Source: JAAYBF01 sp963716445 (GTDB taxonomy: Bacteria; Actinomycetota; Thermoleophilia; Solirubrobacterales; Thermoleophilaceae). From it: a stretch of 64,000 bases of DNA. The stretch lies in NCBI GenBank assembly GCA_963716445.1, contig OY970313.1, positions 1,550,001 to 1,614,000 on the forward strand. Direction: 5' to 3'. Positions 50,095 to 57,167 of this stretch are shown here, one piece after another. Each line of letters begins with the position of its first letter. Positions within the stretch are counted from its first letter, which is position 1. The translations under genes were made by a program, and so were the position numbers. The notes under the pieces are model-generated. The model ran no database searches, was not told where the DNA came from, and was given only the letters and a program-made list of their open reading frames with translations.

Positions 50095-50382
50095 TTACGC
50101 GGCGGGAGAAAGGACGGCCGCAAGCTCGCCAGGCGAAAGGTGCCCCGCTGGCCAGGTGATCCTCAGTTCTCCATCGCGCTCCAGCAACCAGCGAACGTTG
50201 ACCAGAACCAGACTGGTCACTCGCCCCTCGCGGTCGTACTCGACGTTGTGCCCCTCCGCGGTAGGAAGAGCCCTGAACGGCGGCTTGCTCCCATCGTGGC
50301 CGCAAGTGCTCAGGTAGAGGACGTCGCCCCGCTCGTCGTAGTGGTGATGCTCGAAGTCGATGCCGGCGATCGTCACGCTCAT
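50095..50382 (-). CDS. DUF2283-family protein
   Basis: 95 residues from ATG 50382. Family core: HYDERGDVLYLS ... GHNVEYDREGRVTSLVLVNVRWLLE, matching the D-V-L-Y-[IL] and V-[DE]-Y-D-x-[ED]-G-[RK]-[IV] segments of DUF2283. These proteins often lie next to DUF4258 genes in toxin-antitoxin-like pairs. Upstream here only a C-terminal fragment of such a partner remains (ATGA overlap). The C-terminus GDLRITWPAGHLSPGELAAVLSPAA-like part is a separate short extension. Intergenic and gene base composition is less GC-rich than neighbours. Confidence 0.7.
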   Translation of the reverse strand: MSVTIAGIDFEHHHYDERGDVLYLSTCGHDGSKPPFRALPTAEGHNVEYDREGRVTSLVLVNVRWLLERDGELRITWPAGHLSPGELAAVLSPAA

Positions 50383-50504
50383 CGCGATCCTCGTCGAGGG
50401 TCCACGTCCTGGACGAAGGCCGTCACGACCCAGCCCGGAACGTCGTCGAAGTCTACGACCACGCGTAGCCACCCACGGCCCCTGATGCATTTCTCTAGCT
50501 CGAC
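50379..50504 (-). pseudogene. Truncated remnant of a DUF4258-like gene
   Basis: A frame ending in ATGA overlap with the DUF2283 start reads GWLRVVVDFDDVPGWVVTAFVQDVDP and then stops. It looks like the C-terminal strand pair of DUF4258-type proteins (x-V-V-V-x-x ... x-V-V-T-A-[FY]). No start codon exists upstream before an in-frame stop, and the 5' part lies inside the cmk 3' end. I read it as the decayed first gene of a two-gene module. The family assignment rests on about 25 residues, hence modest confidence. Confidence 0.45.
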
Positions 50505-51112
50505 GTCGCAGTTCTTACGAGACCGACGATCCGCGCGACGACCTCATCGACCGTCAGGCCCGTCGTGTCGAGCTCGACGGCGCCGTCGGCGGGGCGCAGT
50601 GGCGAGTGCTCGCGGCCGGCGTCCTGGGCGTCGCGAAGGGTCTGGTCGCGGAGGACGGTCTGGGCGTCGACGCCGAGCTCCTCGGCACGTCGGCGGGCTC
50701 GCTCGGCCGGATCGGCGACGAGGAAGACCTTGATCGCGGCGTCGGGCGCGACGACCGTGCCGATGTCGCGCCCCTCCACGACCCAGTCGCCATCGGCCAG
50801 CAGCGCGCGCTGCTTGTCGACCAGCGCCGCTCGAACCGCCGCGTTGGTCGCCACCTTCGACGCCGCCTCCGACACCGCGGGCGCCCGAATCGCCTCGGTG
50901 ACGTCGCGGCCGTTGGCGATCACGCGCTCGCCGAGCGAGATCTCGAGCCGCTCGGCCTGCTCTGACGCCGCGCCGCCCTCTTCGAGCAGAACGAGCCCGA
51001 CGGCACGGTACATCGCCCCCGAGTCGAGGTAGGTGAAGCCGAGCGCCTCGGCGGCGGCGCGCGCCACCGTGCTCTTGCCCGCCCCCGCGGGACCGTCGAT
51101 CGCGACCACCAT
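50495..51112 (-). CDS. cmk: Cytidylate kinase
   Basis: Phosphorylates CMP/dCMP. 205 residues from ATG 51112 (MVVAIDGPAGAGKSTVARA). Motifs: P-loop GPAGAGKST, YLDSGAMYRAVG, WVVEGRDIGTVVAPDAAIKVFLVADPAERARRRAEEL (LID and CMP-binding) and a final LDTTGLTVDEVVARI. Located between aroA (100 nt upstream) and der, an order common in Actinobacteria and Firmicutes. An imperfect TCCCTG-ACTC-CAGGGA hairpin lies at 51140-51155 between aroA and cmk. Confidence 0.95.
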   Translation of the reverse strand: MVVAIDGPAGAGKSTVARAAAEALGFTYLDSGAMYRAVGLVLLEEGGAASEQAERLEISLGERVIANGRDVTEAIRAPAVSEAASKVATNAAVRAALVDKQRALLADGDWVVEGRDIGTVVAPDAAIKVFLVADPAERARRRAEELGVDAQTVLRDQTLRDAQDAGREHSPLRPADGAVELDTTGLTVDEVVARIVGLVRTATSS

Positions 51113-51212
51113 CGGCGCGGAGGCTACTCGCAGCCCACGTCCCTGACTCCAGGGAGAGGTCAATGCGAGTGGTGGACCTAGCTGGTCGGAGAACGTCGCG
51201 CTCGACCCGACG

Positions 51213-52517
51213 TCAGGCGAGCAGCACGCGCAGGTCGCTCTCGAAGCCCGGGTAGGAGATCGCGGCGGAGTCCATGCCGACGACCTCGACCCCGTCGCGA
51301 GACGCGAGGCCGGCGACGGCGCCGAGCATCGCGATGCGGTGGTCGCCGCGGGCCTCGATCGTCCCGCCGCGCAGCGGCGAGCCGTCGCCGCGGACGGCGA
51401 AGCCGTCGTCGGTCGCCTCGATGTCGGCGCCGAGGGCCCTGAGGCCGTCGACGACGGCTGAGATGCGGTCGGACTCCTTGTGGCGCAGCTCGCCGGCGCC
51501 GTGGACGACCGTCTCGCCCTCGGCGAAGGCGCCGAGCAGGGCGATCAGGGTCAGCTCGTCGATCGCGGCCGGGACCTCCTCGGGAGCGACCTCGGTGCCG
51601 ATCAGCGGGGCGTGGGCGACGTCGAGCTCGCCGACGGGCTCCTCGTCGCTGAAGGCGCCGGGCTGCTCGAGGTCGCCGAGGATCACGGCGCCCATCCGCT
51701 GGGCGATGCGGAAGAACCCGCAGCGGGTCCAGTTGAGACCGACGTTCCCGACCACGACGCGCGAGTCGGGAACCAGGCAGGCCGCGGCGACGACGAAGGC
51801 GGCCGAGGAGGGATCTCCCGGGACGGCGATCGCGTCGAGCTCGAGCTCGTCGACCTGGGAGACGGTGATCTTCAGGCCGTCGCGCTCGAACGGGACGCGC
51901 GAGCGGGCGAGGATGCGCTCGGTGTGGTCGCGACTCTGGCGGCCTTCGACGATCGTCGTGCTGCCGTCGGCGAGCATCCCGGCGATCAGCACGCACGACT
52001 TGACCTGGGCGCTGGCCATCGGCAGCTCGTACTCGACGCCGTGCAGCGCGCCGCCGTGGACCGTGAGAGGTGGCAGCCGGTCGTCGCGCGCGTCGATCCG
52101 CGCGCCCATCCGCCTCAACGGCGTGACGATCCTGTCGACCGGACGGCGGCGGATCGACTCGTCGCCGTCGAGCACCCACTCCCCCCCGGGCTGACCGGCG
52201 AGCCAGCCCGGCAGCAGCCGCAGCAGCGTGCCGGAGTTGCCGACGTCGAGGCGGCCGCCGGTCGTCTCGAGCGGCGCGTGGAGGCCGACGCCGCGGATCA
52301 GGACGCTGCCGTCGCCGTCCTCCTGCACGCCCGCGCCGAGGCGCAGCACGGCCTCCAGCGTCGAGCGCGTGTCGGCTGCGTCGAGGTAGTTAGTGACGGT
52401 GACGGGCTCGTCGCTCATCGCGCCGAACAGGGCCGCACGGTGCGAGATCGACTTGTCGGGCGGTGGCTCGTAGGCCCCGCGCAGCGGTCCCGACGGCTCG
52501 AAGCGGCGGTTGGTCAC
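51213..52517 (-). CDS. aroA: 3-phosphoshikimate 1-carboxyvinyltransferase (EPSP synthase)
   Basis: Sixth shikimate-pathway step: joins shikimate 3-phosphate and phosphoenolpyruvate. 434 residues from GTG 52517, overlapping the tyrA stop (GTGA). Motifs: PPDKSISHRAALFGAMS, LDVGNSGTLLRLLPGWL (PEP-binding GN[AS]GT), SAQVKSCVLIAGMLADG, PGDPSSAAFVVAAACL, IDELTLIALLGAFAEG (catalytic Asp), RHKESDRISAVVDGLRALGADIE and RGDHRIAMLG. The target of glyphosate in other organisms; sensitivity class is not assigned here. Confidence 0.97.
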   Translation of the reverse strand: MTNRRFEPSGPLRGAYEPPPDKSISHRAALFGAMSDEPVTVTNYLDAADTRSTLEAVLRLGAGVQEDGDGSVLIRGVGLHAPLETTGGRLDVGNSGTLLRLLPGWLAGQPGGEWVLDGDESIRRRPVDRIVTPLRRMGARIDARDDRLPPLTVHGGALHGVEYELPMASAQVKSCVLIAGMLADGSTTIVEGRQSRDHTERILARSRVPFERDGLKITVSQVDELELDAIAVPGDPSSAAFVVAAACLVPDSRVVVGNVGLNWTRCGFFRIAQRMGAVILGDLEQPGAFSDEEPVGELDVAHAPLIGTEVAPEEVPAAIDELTLIALLGAFAEGETVVHGAGELRHKESDRISAVVDGLRALGADIEATDDGFAVRGDGSPLRGGTIEARGDHRIAMLGAVAGLASRDGVEVVGMDSAAISYPGFESDLRVLLA

Positions 52518-53587
52518 GCCTCGGCGACTGGAAAGCCGAGATCGTCGATCAGCGTCCGGGCGCGGGCGGCGGGGTCGTCGCCGGCGATCCAGAGGGCGAT
52601 CGCGCCGGAGCGCATGTCGGGCGCCGGGGCGAGCGCCATGTCGACGATGTTCACCCCTGCCTTGCCGAGCGCCAGCGCCACCTCCGCGACGATACCCGGG
52701 CGGTTGGGCACCGTGACACGAAGCTCGTGAACGGCTCCGCCGGCCAGATCGGCCTCGAGCAGGCGTCGCCGGTCCTCGGCCGCGGCCTCGTTCCAGGCGG
52801 CGATCCGCTCGTGGTCGGCGGAGCGCAGCGTCGCAGCGGCGGCGCGTAGTCGCTCGGCCGTCGCGTCGATCTCAGCGGCGATCGCCTCGCGATTCGCGAC
52901 GTAGATGTCGGTCCAGATCGCCGAGTTGGCGCCGGCGACGCGCGTCGCGTCGCGGAAGCTCGGTCCGACGCGCGGCAGCGCCGACTCCTCCTCGCCGAGC
53001 GCCCCGGCGGCCTGCGCGACGAGCACGTTGGCCAGCACGTGCGGCAGGTGGCTGACCGTCGCGAGCAGCCGGTCGTGCGATTCGGCGTCGATCGCGACCG
53101 GCCGGGCGCCCAGCGCCGCGACGAGCCGGTGCAGCCGCTCGAAGAGCACGCCCGACGATCCCTGGGTCGGCGTCAGGTACCAGGTGGCACCCTCGAACAG
53201 ATCGCCGCGCGCATGCTCCACGCCGGCGGTCTCCGCGCCGGCGATCGGATGCCCGCCGACGAAGCGCGGGTCGCCGATCGCCTCGACGATGCCGCCCTTG
53301 ATCGAGCCGACGTCGGTGACGACGCAGTCGTCGCCCGCCACGGCCAGCGCGGCCGCGATCTGCCCGGGCAGCGCCCCCACCGGCGCGCAGCAGAAGCACG
53401 CGGCGGCGCCGTCGAGCGCCGCGTCGAGCGTGTCCGCGACGGCGTCGATCGCTCCCAGCTCACGCGCCCGCTCGAGGCGCTCCGGGCTGCGCCCGAAGCC
53501 GACCACCTCGACGCCGTCGACCTGCTCCTTCGCCGCCAGGCCGATCGAGCCGCCGATCAGCCCGGCACCGAGGACGGCGATCCTCAT
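52514..53587 (-). CDS. tyrA: Prephenate dehydrogenase with C-terminal ACT domain
   Basis: Oxidative decarboxylation of prephenate (or arogenate) toward tyrosine. 357 residues from ATG 53587. NAD-binding MRIAVLGAGLIGGSIGLA, GARD-like substrate loop VTDVGSIKGGIVEAI, PIAGAETAGVEHA and the SHLPHVLANVL helix with the catalytic His. An ACT domain from about 286 (HELRVTVPNRPGIVAEVALALGKAGVNIVDMALAP) implies feedback by tyrosine. ATGA overlap with aroG and GTGA overlap with aroA, so aroG-tyrA-aroA is a tightly coupled unit. Confidence 0.95.
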   Translation of the reverse strand: MRIAVLGAGLIGGSIGLAAKEQVDGVEVVGFGRSPERLERARELGAIDAVADTLDAALDGAAACFCCAPVGALPGQIAAALAVAGDDCVVTDVGSIKGGIVEAIGDPRFVGGHPIAGAETAGVEHARGDLFEGATWYLTPTQGSSGVLFERLHRLVAALGARPVAIDAESHDRLLATVSHLPHVLANVLVAQAAGALGEEESALPRVGPSFRDATRVAGANSAIWTDIYVANREAIAAEIDATAERLRAAAATLRSADHERIAAWNEAAAEDRRRLLEADLAGGAVHELRVTVPNRPGIVAEVALALGKAGVNIVDMALAPAPDMRSGAIALWIAGDDPAARARTLIDDLGFPVAEA

Positions 53588-54663
53588 CCGGCGCGCCGAG
53601 CCCGGACCGCCGCCGCCAGCTCGTCGAGCACGGGCACCGTCTGGTCCCAGTCCATGCAGGCGTCGGTGATCGACTGGCCGTAGGTCAGCTCGCCGCCGAG
53701 GTCCTGCCGGCCCGCGACCAGGAACGACTCGAGCATCACGCCGACGATCGCGCGGCTCCCGCCGGCGACCTGCTCGGCGATCCCGGCGGCCGCGATCGGC
53801 TGGCGGGCGCAGTCCTTGCCGCTGTTGTCGTGGGAGGCGTCGATCACCAGGCGCTCCGGCAGCCCGGCGGCGCGCAGCTTCGCGAGCGCGTCCGCGACGT
53901 CGGCCGCGCCGTAGTTCGGCGTGCCCCGGCCGCCGCGCAGGATCACGTGGCCGTCGGGGTTGCCGGTCGTGTAGAGGATCGCGGGAGTGCCGCTGTCGTC
54001 GACGCCCGCGAACGCGTGCGACACCGCGGCGGCGCGGACGGCGTCGACGGCGACCTGGACGTTGCCGTCGGTGCGGTTCTTGAAGCCGATCGGCATCGAC
54101 AGGCCGGAGCCGAGCTGGCGGTGGATCTGGCTCTCGGTCGTGCGCGCGCCGATCGCCCCCCAGGCGACCGTGTCGGAGATGTACTGCGGGGTGATCGGGT
54201 CGAGGAACTCGACGCCGATCGGCAGGTCCAGCGCGAGCACCTCCAACAGCAGCCCGCGAGCCAGGCGCAGGCCGCTGTTCACGTCGCCCGAGTCGTCGAG
54301 GTGCGGGTCGTTGATCAAGCCCTTCCAGCCGGTGGTGGTGCGCGGCTTCTCGAAGTAGACGCGCATCGCGACCAGCAGGTCGTCGCCGAGCGCCTTCGCC
54401 TTCGAGCCCAGCGACCGCGCGTAGTCGAGCGCCGCGTCGACGTCGTGGACGCTGCAGGGCCCGACGACGACGAGCAGCCGGTCGTCGACTCCGTCGAGGA
54501 TCTCGACCACCTCGCGGCGACCGCGGACCACGGCCTGCTCCCGCTCCGGGCCGAGCGGAAGCTGCTCGAGCAGCCGCTTCGGCGGAGCGAGCGGCTCGGC
54601 TCGCTGGATCCGCCGGTCGCGGACGTGGTCCCTGGTCACCCCCTCTGTCATGCCGATCATCAT
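53584..54663 (-). CDS. aroG: DAHP synthase, class I (AroF/G/H type)
   Basis: Entry enzyme of the shikimate pathway (phosphoenolpyruvate + erythrose 4-phosphate). 359 residues from ATG 54663, chosen because AGGA (54675-54672) lies 8 nt upstream; ATG 54651 is possible. Motifs: LLVVVGPCSVHD (63-74), MRVYFEKPRTTTGWKGL (100-116), NDPHLDDSGDVNSGLRLARGLLL, GARTTESQIHRQLGSGLSMPIGFKNRTDG and VIDASHDNSGKD. This is the E. coli-like class I enzyme; many actinobacteria use the plant-like class II enzyme. A 267-nt leader with an aromatic leader peptide and alternative RNA pairings precedes it. Here "aroG" denotes the family, not a specific feedback isozyme. Confidence 0.95.
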   Translation of the reverse strand: MMIGMTEGVTRDHVRDRRIQRAEPLAPPKRLLEQLPLGPEREQAVVRGRREVVEILDGVDDRLLVVVGPCSVHDVDAALDYARSLGSKAKALGDDLLVAMRVYFEKPRTTTGWKGLINDPHLDDSGDVNSGLRLARGLLLEVLALDLPIGVEFLDPITPQYISDTVAWGAIGARTTESQIHRQLGSGLSMPIGFKNRTDGNVQVAVDAVRAAAVSHAFAGVDDSGTPAILYTTGNPDGHVILRGGRGTPNYGAADVADALAKLRAAGLPERLVIDASHDNSGKDCARQPIAAAGIAEQVAGGSRAIVGVMLESFLVAGRQDLGGELTYGQSITDACMDWDQTVPVLDELAAAVRARRAG

Positions 54664-54701
54664 CTCGTTTTTCCTGGCCTCTCGAAAGGTCGCGCTGCAT
54701 T

Positions 54702-54789
54702 GGCGGTCGCGGGGGCCTGCGCGTGCAGGCACTGGTGTCGGCGCCCGGGGGAGCTCTCGGCTATCGCGACGCGTGAGCGCCGACCGCCG
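54702..54789 (-). promoter_or_regulatory. Candidate attenuator RNA upstream of aroG
   Basis: Three complementary segments follow the leader peptide. Arm A (GGCGGTCGGCGC, 54788-54777) contains two overlapping 8-nt halves. GTCGGCGC can pair with arm B GCGCCGAC (54744-54737), or GGCGGTCG can pair with arm C CGACCGCC (54709-54702). Both cannot form at once. Between B and C is a GCCTGC-ACGC-GCAGGC hairpin (54730-54715). Arm C lies 27 nt upstream of the AGGA of aroG. No U-tract follows, so the switch could be transcriptional or translational. Confidence 0.65.
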
Positions 54790-54794
54790 GACGC

Positions 54795-54884
54795 CTAGCT
54801 AAATCGCCAGGTGGAGGACTCGTAGGCACGCCGGAGGACGCCCGGGCGGGCGGCTGAGCCGGTCGGCGTGGCGGCGCGAGTCAT
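54795..54884 (-). CDS. Leader peptide with Tyr, Trp and Phe codons (aroG leader)
   Basis: 30 codons from ATG 54884 to TAG 54797-54795, 29 residues. It begins MTRAATPTGSAARPGVLRR and ends AYESSTWRFS. Tyr21, Trp26 and Phe28 fall in the last nine residues; the Phe codon is TTT, unusual in this GC-rich sequence. The ATG is at about +1 of the promoter below, so the mRNA is probably leaderless and no Shine-Dalgarno is expected. It ends 6 nt before the first arm of a set of alternative stems. Ribosome stalling at these codons under aromatic amino acid shortage would free or mask that arm. Confidence 0.68.
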   Translation of the reverse strand: MTRAATPTGSAARPGVLRRAYESSTWRFS

Positions 54885-54891
54885 CGCCACT

Positions 54892-54920
54892 GTTGTAGCA
54901 GGCCGGTCGCGCCGGCTCAA
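54892..54920 (-). promoter_or_regulatory. Near-consensus sigma-70-type promoter for aroG-tyrA-aroA
   Basis: TTGAGC (54920-54915), exact 17-nt spacer, TACAAC (54897-54892). The next ATG is 7 nt further (54884), the normal distance from -10 to the first transcribed base, so a leaderless transcript is predicted. It lies entirely in the gap after hisC, so aroG has its own start. Confidence 0.65.
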
Positions 54921-54930
54921 GCGGCCGTCG

Positions 54931-56007
54931 CTAGAGCAGGTCGTCGAGCGCGGCGAGGAAGCGCTCGTTCTGGGCGCGGGTGCCGAGCGTCACGCGCAGG
55001 TGCCCCTCGCCTCCGAGCGCCGTGCCCGAGCGCACGATCACGCCGCGCTGGGCGAGGCCGTCCACGATCGCCTCCTCCTCCCGCTCCCCGAGCGAGACCC
55101 AGACGAAGTTCGCCTGGCTCTCGCCGACGAGCAGGCCGCGGTCCTCGAGCGACGCCTCCATCCAGGCGCGCTCGACGACCGTCGCCTCGACTCGGCGCGT
55201 CACCTCGTCCTGGTGGCGGATCGCCTCGGCCGCCGCCGCCTGGGCGAGCGCGTTGACCGAGAACGGCTGGCGGACCCGGTCGACGGCGAGGCGGAACCGC
55301 TCGGAGCCGAGCGCGTAGCCGGCGCGCAGCCCGCAGAGGCCGTAGACCTTCGAGAAGGTCCGCAGCACGACCAGGTTCGGATGGCGCTCGACGAGGTCGA
55401 GCGAGTCGTCGGGATCCTGGAGCGCGTTGAACTCGACGTAGGCCTCGTCGAGGATGACCGCGACGTGGCGCGGCAGATCGGCGACGAAGGCGTCGATCGC
55501 CGCCAGCGGCAGCGCGGTGCCGGTCGGGTTGTTCGGGTTGCAGACGAGCACCAGGCGGGTCGCCGCCGTGACCTCGCGCGCCATCGCGTCGAGGTCGTGG
55601 CGATCCTCGTCGTCGAGCGGGACCTCGATCGCGCGGGCGCCCGACTGTGCCGCGACGTGCGGGTACATCGAGAACGACGGCCAGGCGTAGATCAGCTCGG
55701 CGCCCGGCTCGAGCAGGGCGTCGGCCGCCGCCATCAGGATCTCGCAGGAGCCGTTGCCGACCGCGACGCGCGTCGCGGTCGTCCCGCAGCGGTCGGCGAT
55801 CCGCTGGCGCAGCAGCGACTTCGACGGGTCCGGATAGCGGTTGAGCCGCTCGACCTGGCCCTGGAGCGCTCCGACGACGGCCGCCGACGGGCCCCACGGC
55901 GTCTCGTTCGACGCGAGCTCGACCAGCTCGCCCTCGTAGTCCCAGGTCTTCGCCGCCGGGTAGACCGGGATGCGCTCGACGCGGTCGTTGAACTCGATGC
56001 CGGTCAC
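54931..56007 (-). CDS. hisC: Histidinol-phosphate/aromatic aminotransferase (HisC-like)
   Basis: PLP aminotransferase class I/II, 358 residues. GTG 56007 overlaps the aroH stop (GTGA). Motifs: KLASNETPWGPSA-like LASNETPWGP, RYPDPSKSLLRQRIAD, VGNGSCEILMAAADALL, VCNPNNPTGTALP, VILDEAYVEF and the PLP lysine Lys220 in RTFSKVYGLCGLRAGYA. HisC folds also act on imidazole acetol phosphate, but in this neighbourhood (aroH, aroG, tyrA, aroA) a tyrosine/phenylalanine aminotransferase role is more likely. No other his genes are present. Confidence 0.9.
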   Translation of the reverse strand: MTGIEFNDRVERIPVYPAAKTWDYEGELVELASNETPWGPSAAVVGALQGQVERLNRYPDPSKSLLRQRIADRCGTTATRVAVGNGSCEILMAAADALLEPGAELIYAWPSFSMYPHVAAQSGARAIEVPLDDEDRHDLDAMAREVTAATRLVLVCNPNNPTGTALPLAAIDAFVADLPRHVAVILDEAYVEFNALQDPDDSLDLVERHPNLVVLRTFSKVYGLCGLRAGYALGSERFRLAVDRVRQPFSVNALAQAAAAEAIRHQDEVTRRVEATVVERAWMEASLEDRGLLVGESQANFVWVSLGEREEEAIVDGLAQRGVIVRSGTALGGEGHLRVTLGTRAQNERFLAALDDLL

Positions 56008-56369
56008 TGGGCGCCCTCGAGGTCGGCGCGCAGCGCAACCGCGTCGCGCAGGTAGACGTGGCGCGCCTCGGTCTCCGGATCGGCGTAGCTGTGGAGCATT
56101 GTCCGGATCGTGCGCGGCAGCGAGCCGGGAACGTCAATCTCGCGCGTGCAGAGCAGCGGCACCGACGACAGCCCCAGCCGGCGCGCCGCCACCGCGGGAA
56201 ACTCGGCGTCGAGATCGCCGGTGCAGGTGAAGAGGCAGCTCACCATGTCCTCGACGCGCAGGCCGTTGCGGTCGATCAGCTCGCGCATCAGCTCGTCGGT
56301 CGCCGCGAGGATCGCCTCGGCGGTGTTCTCCTCGACGGTCGTCGCTCCTCGGAGCGCTCGCAGCCTCAC
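56004..56369 (-). CDS. aroH: Chorismate mutase, AroH type
   Basis: Converts chorismate to prephenate. 121 residues, GTG start, monofunctional AroH class (trimeric beta-alpha barrel-like), not the helical AroQ class that most actinobacteria have. Motifs: RALRGATTVEENT with catalytic Arg7, DMVSCLFTCTGDLDAEFPA, VPLLCTREIDVPGSLPRTIRTMLH. GTGA overlaps at both ends: rluB upstream and hisC downstream. It supplies TyrA and any prephenate dehydratase elsewhere. Confidence 0.93.
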   Translation of the reverse strand: MRLRALRGATTVEENTAEAILAATDELMRELIDRNGLRVEDMVSCLFTCTGDLDAEFPAVAARRLGLSSVPLLCTREIDVPGSLPRTIRTMLHSYADPETEARHVYLRDAVALRADLEGAQ

Positions 56370-57097
56370 GGCGCGGATTCTTCCAGAGCGGAGGACGCAG
56401 CCGAATCGGTCGCCTCGCGCAGCCGCTCGACCTCGGCGGCCGTCAGGCGGCGCGAGTCGCCCGCTTTCAGGCGGCCGAGGCGAAGCGGACCGAAGGCGAT
56501 CCGCTGCAGCTCCACGACGCGATGCCCGACCGCCTCGCACATCCGCCGCACCTGGCGGTTGCGTCCCTCGTGGATGGCGATCTCCAGCAAGCCCGGCTCG
56601 ACGACCCTGGCCCGGGCGGGCGCGGTGTCGCCGTCGTCGAGGGGCACGCCCTCGCGCAACCGCCGCAGCGAGCGCTCGCCGACTCGCGGCGGCAGCACGC
56701 GCGCCCGGTAGACCTTCTCGACCTCGTAGCGAGGATGGGTCAACCGGTCGGCGAGCGCCCCGTCGTTGGTCAGCAGGATCAGGCCGGTCGTGTCGGCGTC
56801 GAGGCGACCGACCGGGTAGAGGCGACGCTCCGAGGGCACCAGATCGACGACCGTGTCGCGGCCGTGGGTGTCCTCGGCCGTCGACACGACGCCGCTCGGC
56901 TTGTTGAGCACGTGGACCTCGTGCGGCTCGGGCGCTACGGCGCTGCCGTCGACCTCCACGACCGCGTCGGGCTCGACGCCGAAGGCCGGGTCCCAGACGA
57001 CCTCGCCGGCGACGGTGACGCGGCCTGCCGCAACGATGCCCTCGGCGGCGCGGCGCGAGGCGACTCCGGCGTGGGCGAGGTACTTGGCGAGCCGCAC
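56366..57097 (-). CDS. rluB: 23S rRNA pseudouridine synthase, RluB/RsuA family
   Basis: Pseudouridylates 23S (or 16S) rRNA. 243 residues from GTG 57097. N-terminal S4-like RNA-binding domain (RLAKYLAHAGVASRRAAEGIVAAGRVTVAGEVV), then the catalytic core: VLNKPSGVVSTAEDTHGRDTV, LYPVGRLDADTTGLILLTNDGALADRLTHPRYEVEKVYRARV with the catalytic Asp in RLDADT, and LEIAIHEGRNRQVRRMCEAVGH. Commonly found with scpAB or cmk/der; here it heads the aroH-hisC unit by overlap. RluB is the likeliest subfamily name but RsuA/RluE cannot be excluded. Confidence 0.9.
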   Translation of the reverse strand: MRLAKYLAHAGVASRRAAEGIVAAGRVTVAGEVVWDPAFGVEPDAVVEVDGSAVAPEPHEVHVLNKPSGVVSTAEDTHGRDTVVDLVPSERRLYPVGRLDADTTGLILLTNDGALADRLTHPRYEVEKVYRARVLPPRVGERSLRRLREGVPLDDGDTAPARARVVEPGLLEIAIHEGRNRQVRRMCEAVGHRVVELQRIAFGPLRLGRLKAGDSRRLTAAEVERLREATDSAASSALEESAP

Positions 57098-57167
57098 GCG
57101 CGAAGCCTCGCAGGGACGGCCGGCGGCGTGCCCGCGGCCTGCGCGGCTGAAGCCGTATCTTGGCGCG

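Noticed and set aside
50579..50793. Short alternative frame inside cmk
   Set aside because: No ribosome site or motif; antisense or frame-shifted shadow of cytidylate kinase.
54664..54930. T-box leader upstream of aroG
   Set aside because: No T-box sequence (AGGGTGGNACCGCG) or Stem I features; the leader peptide model explains the region better.
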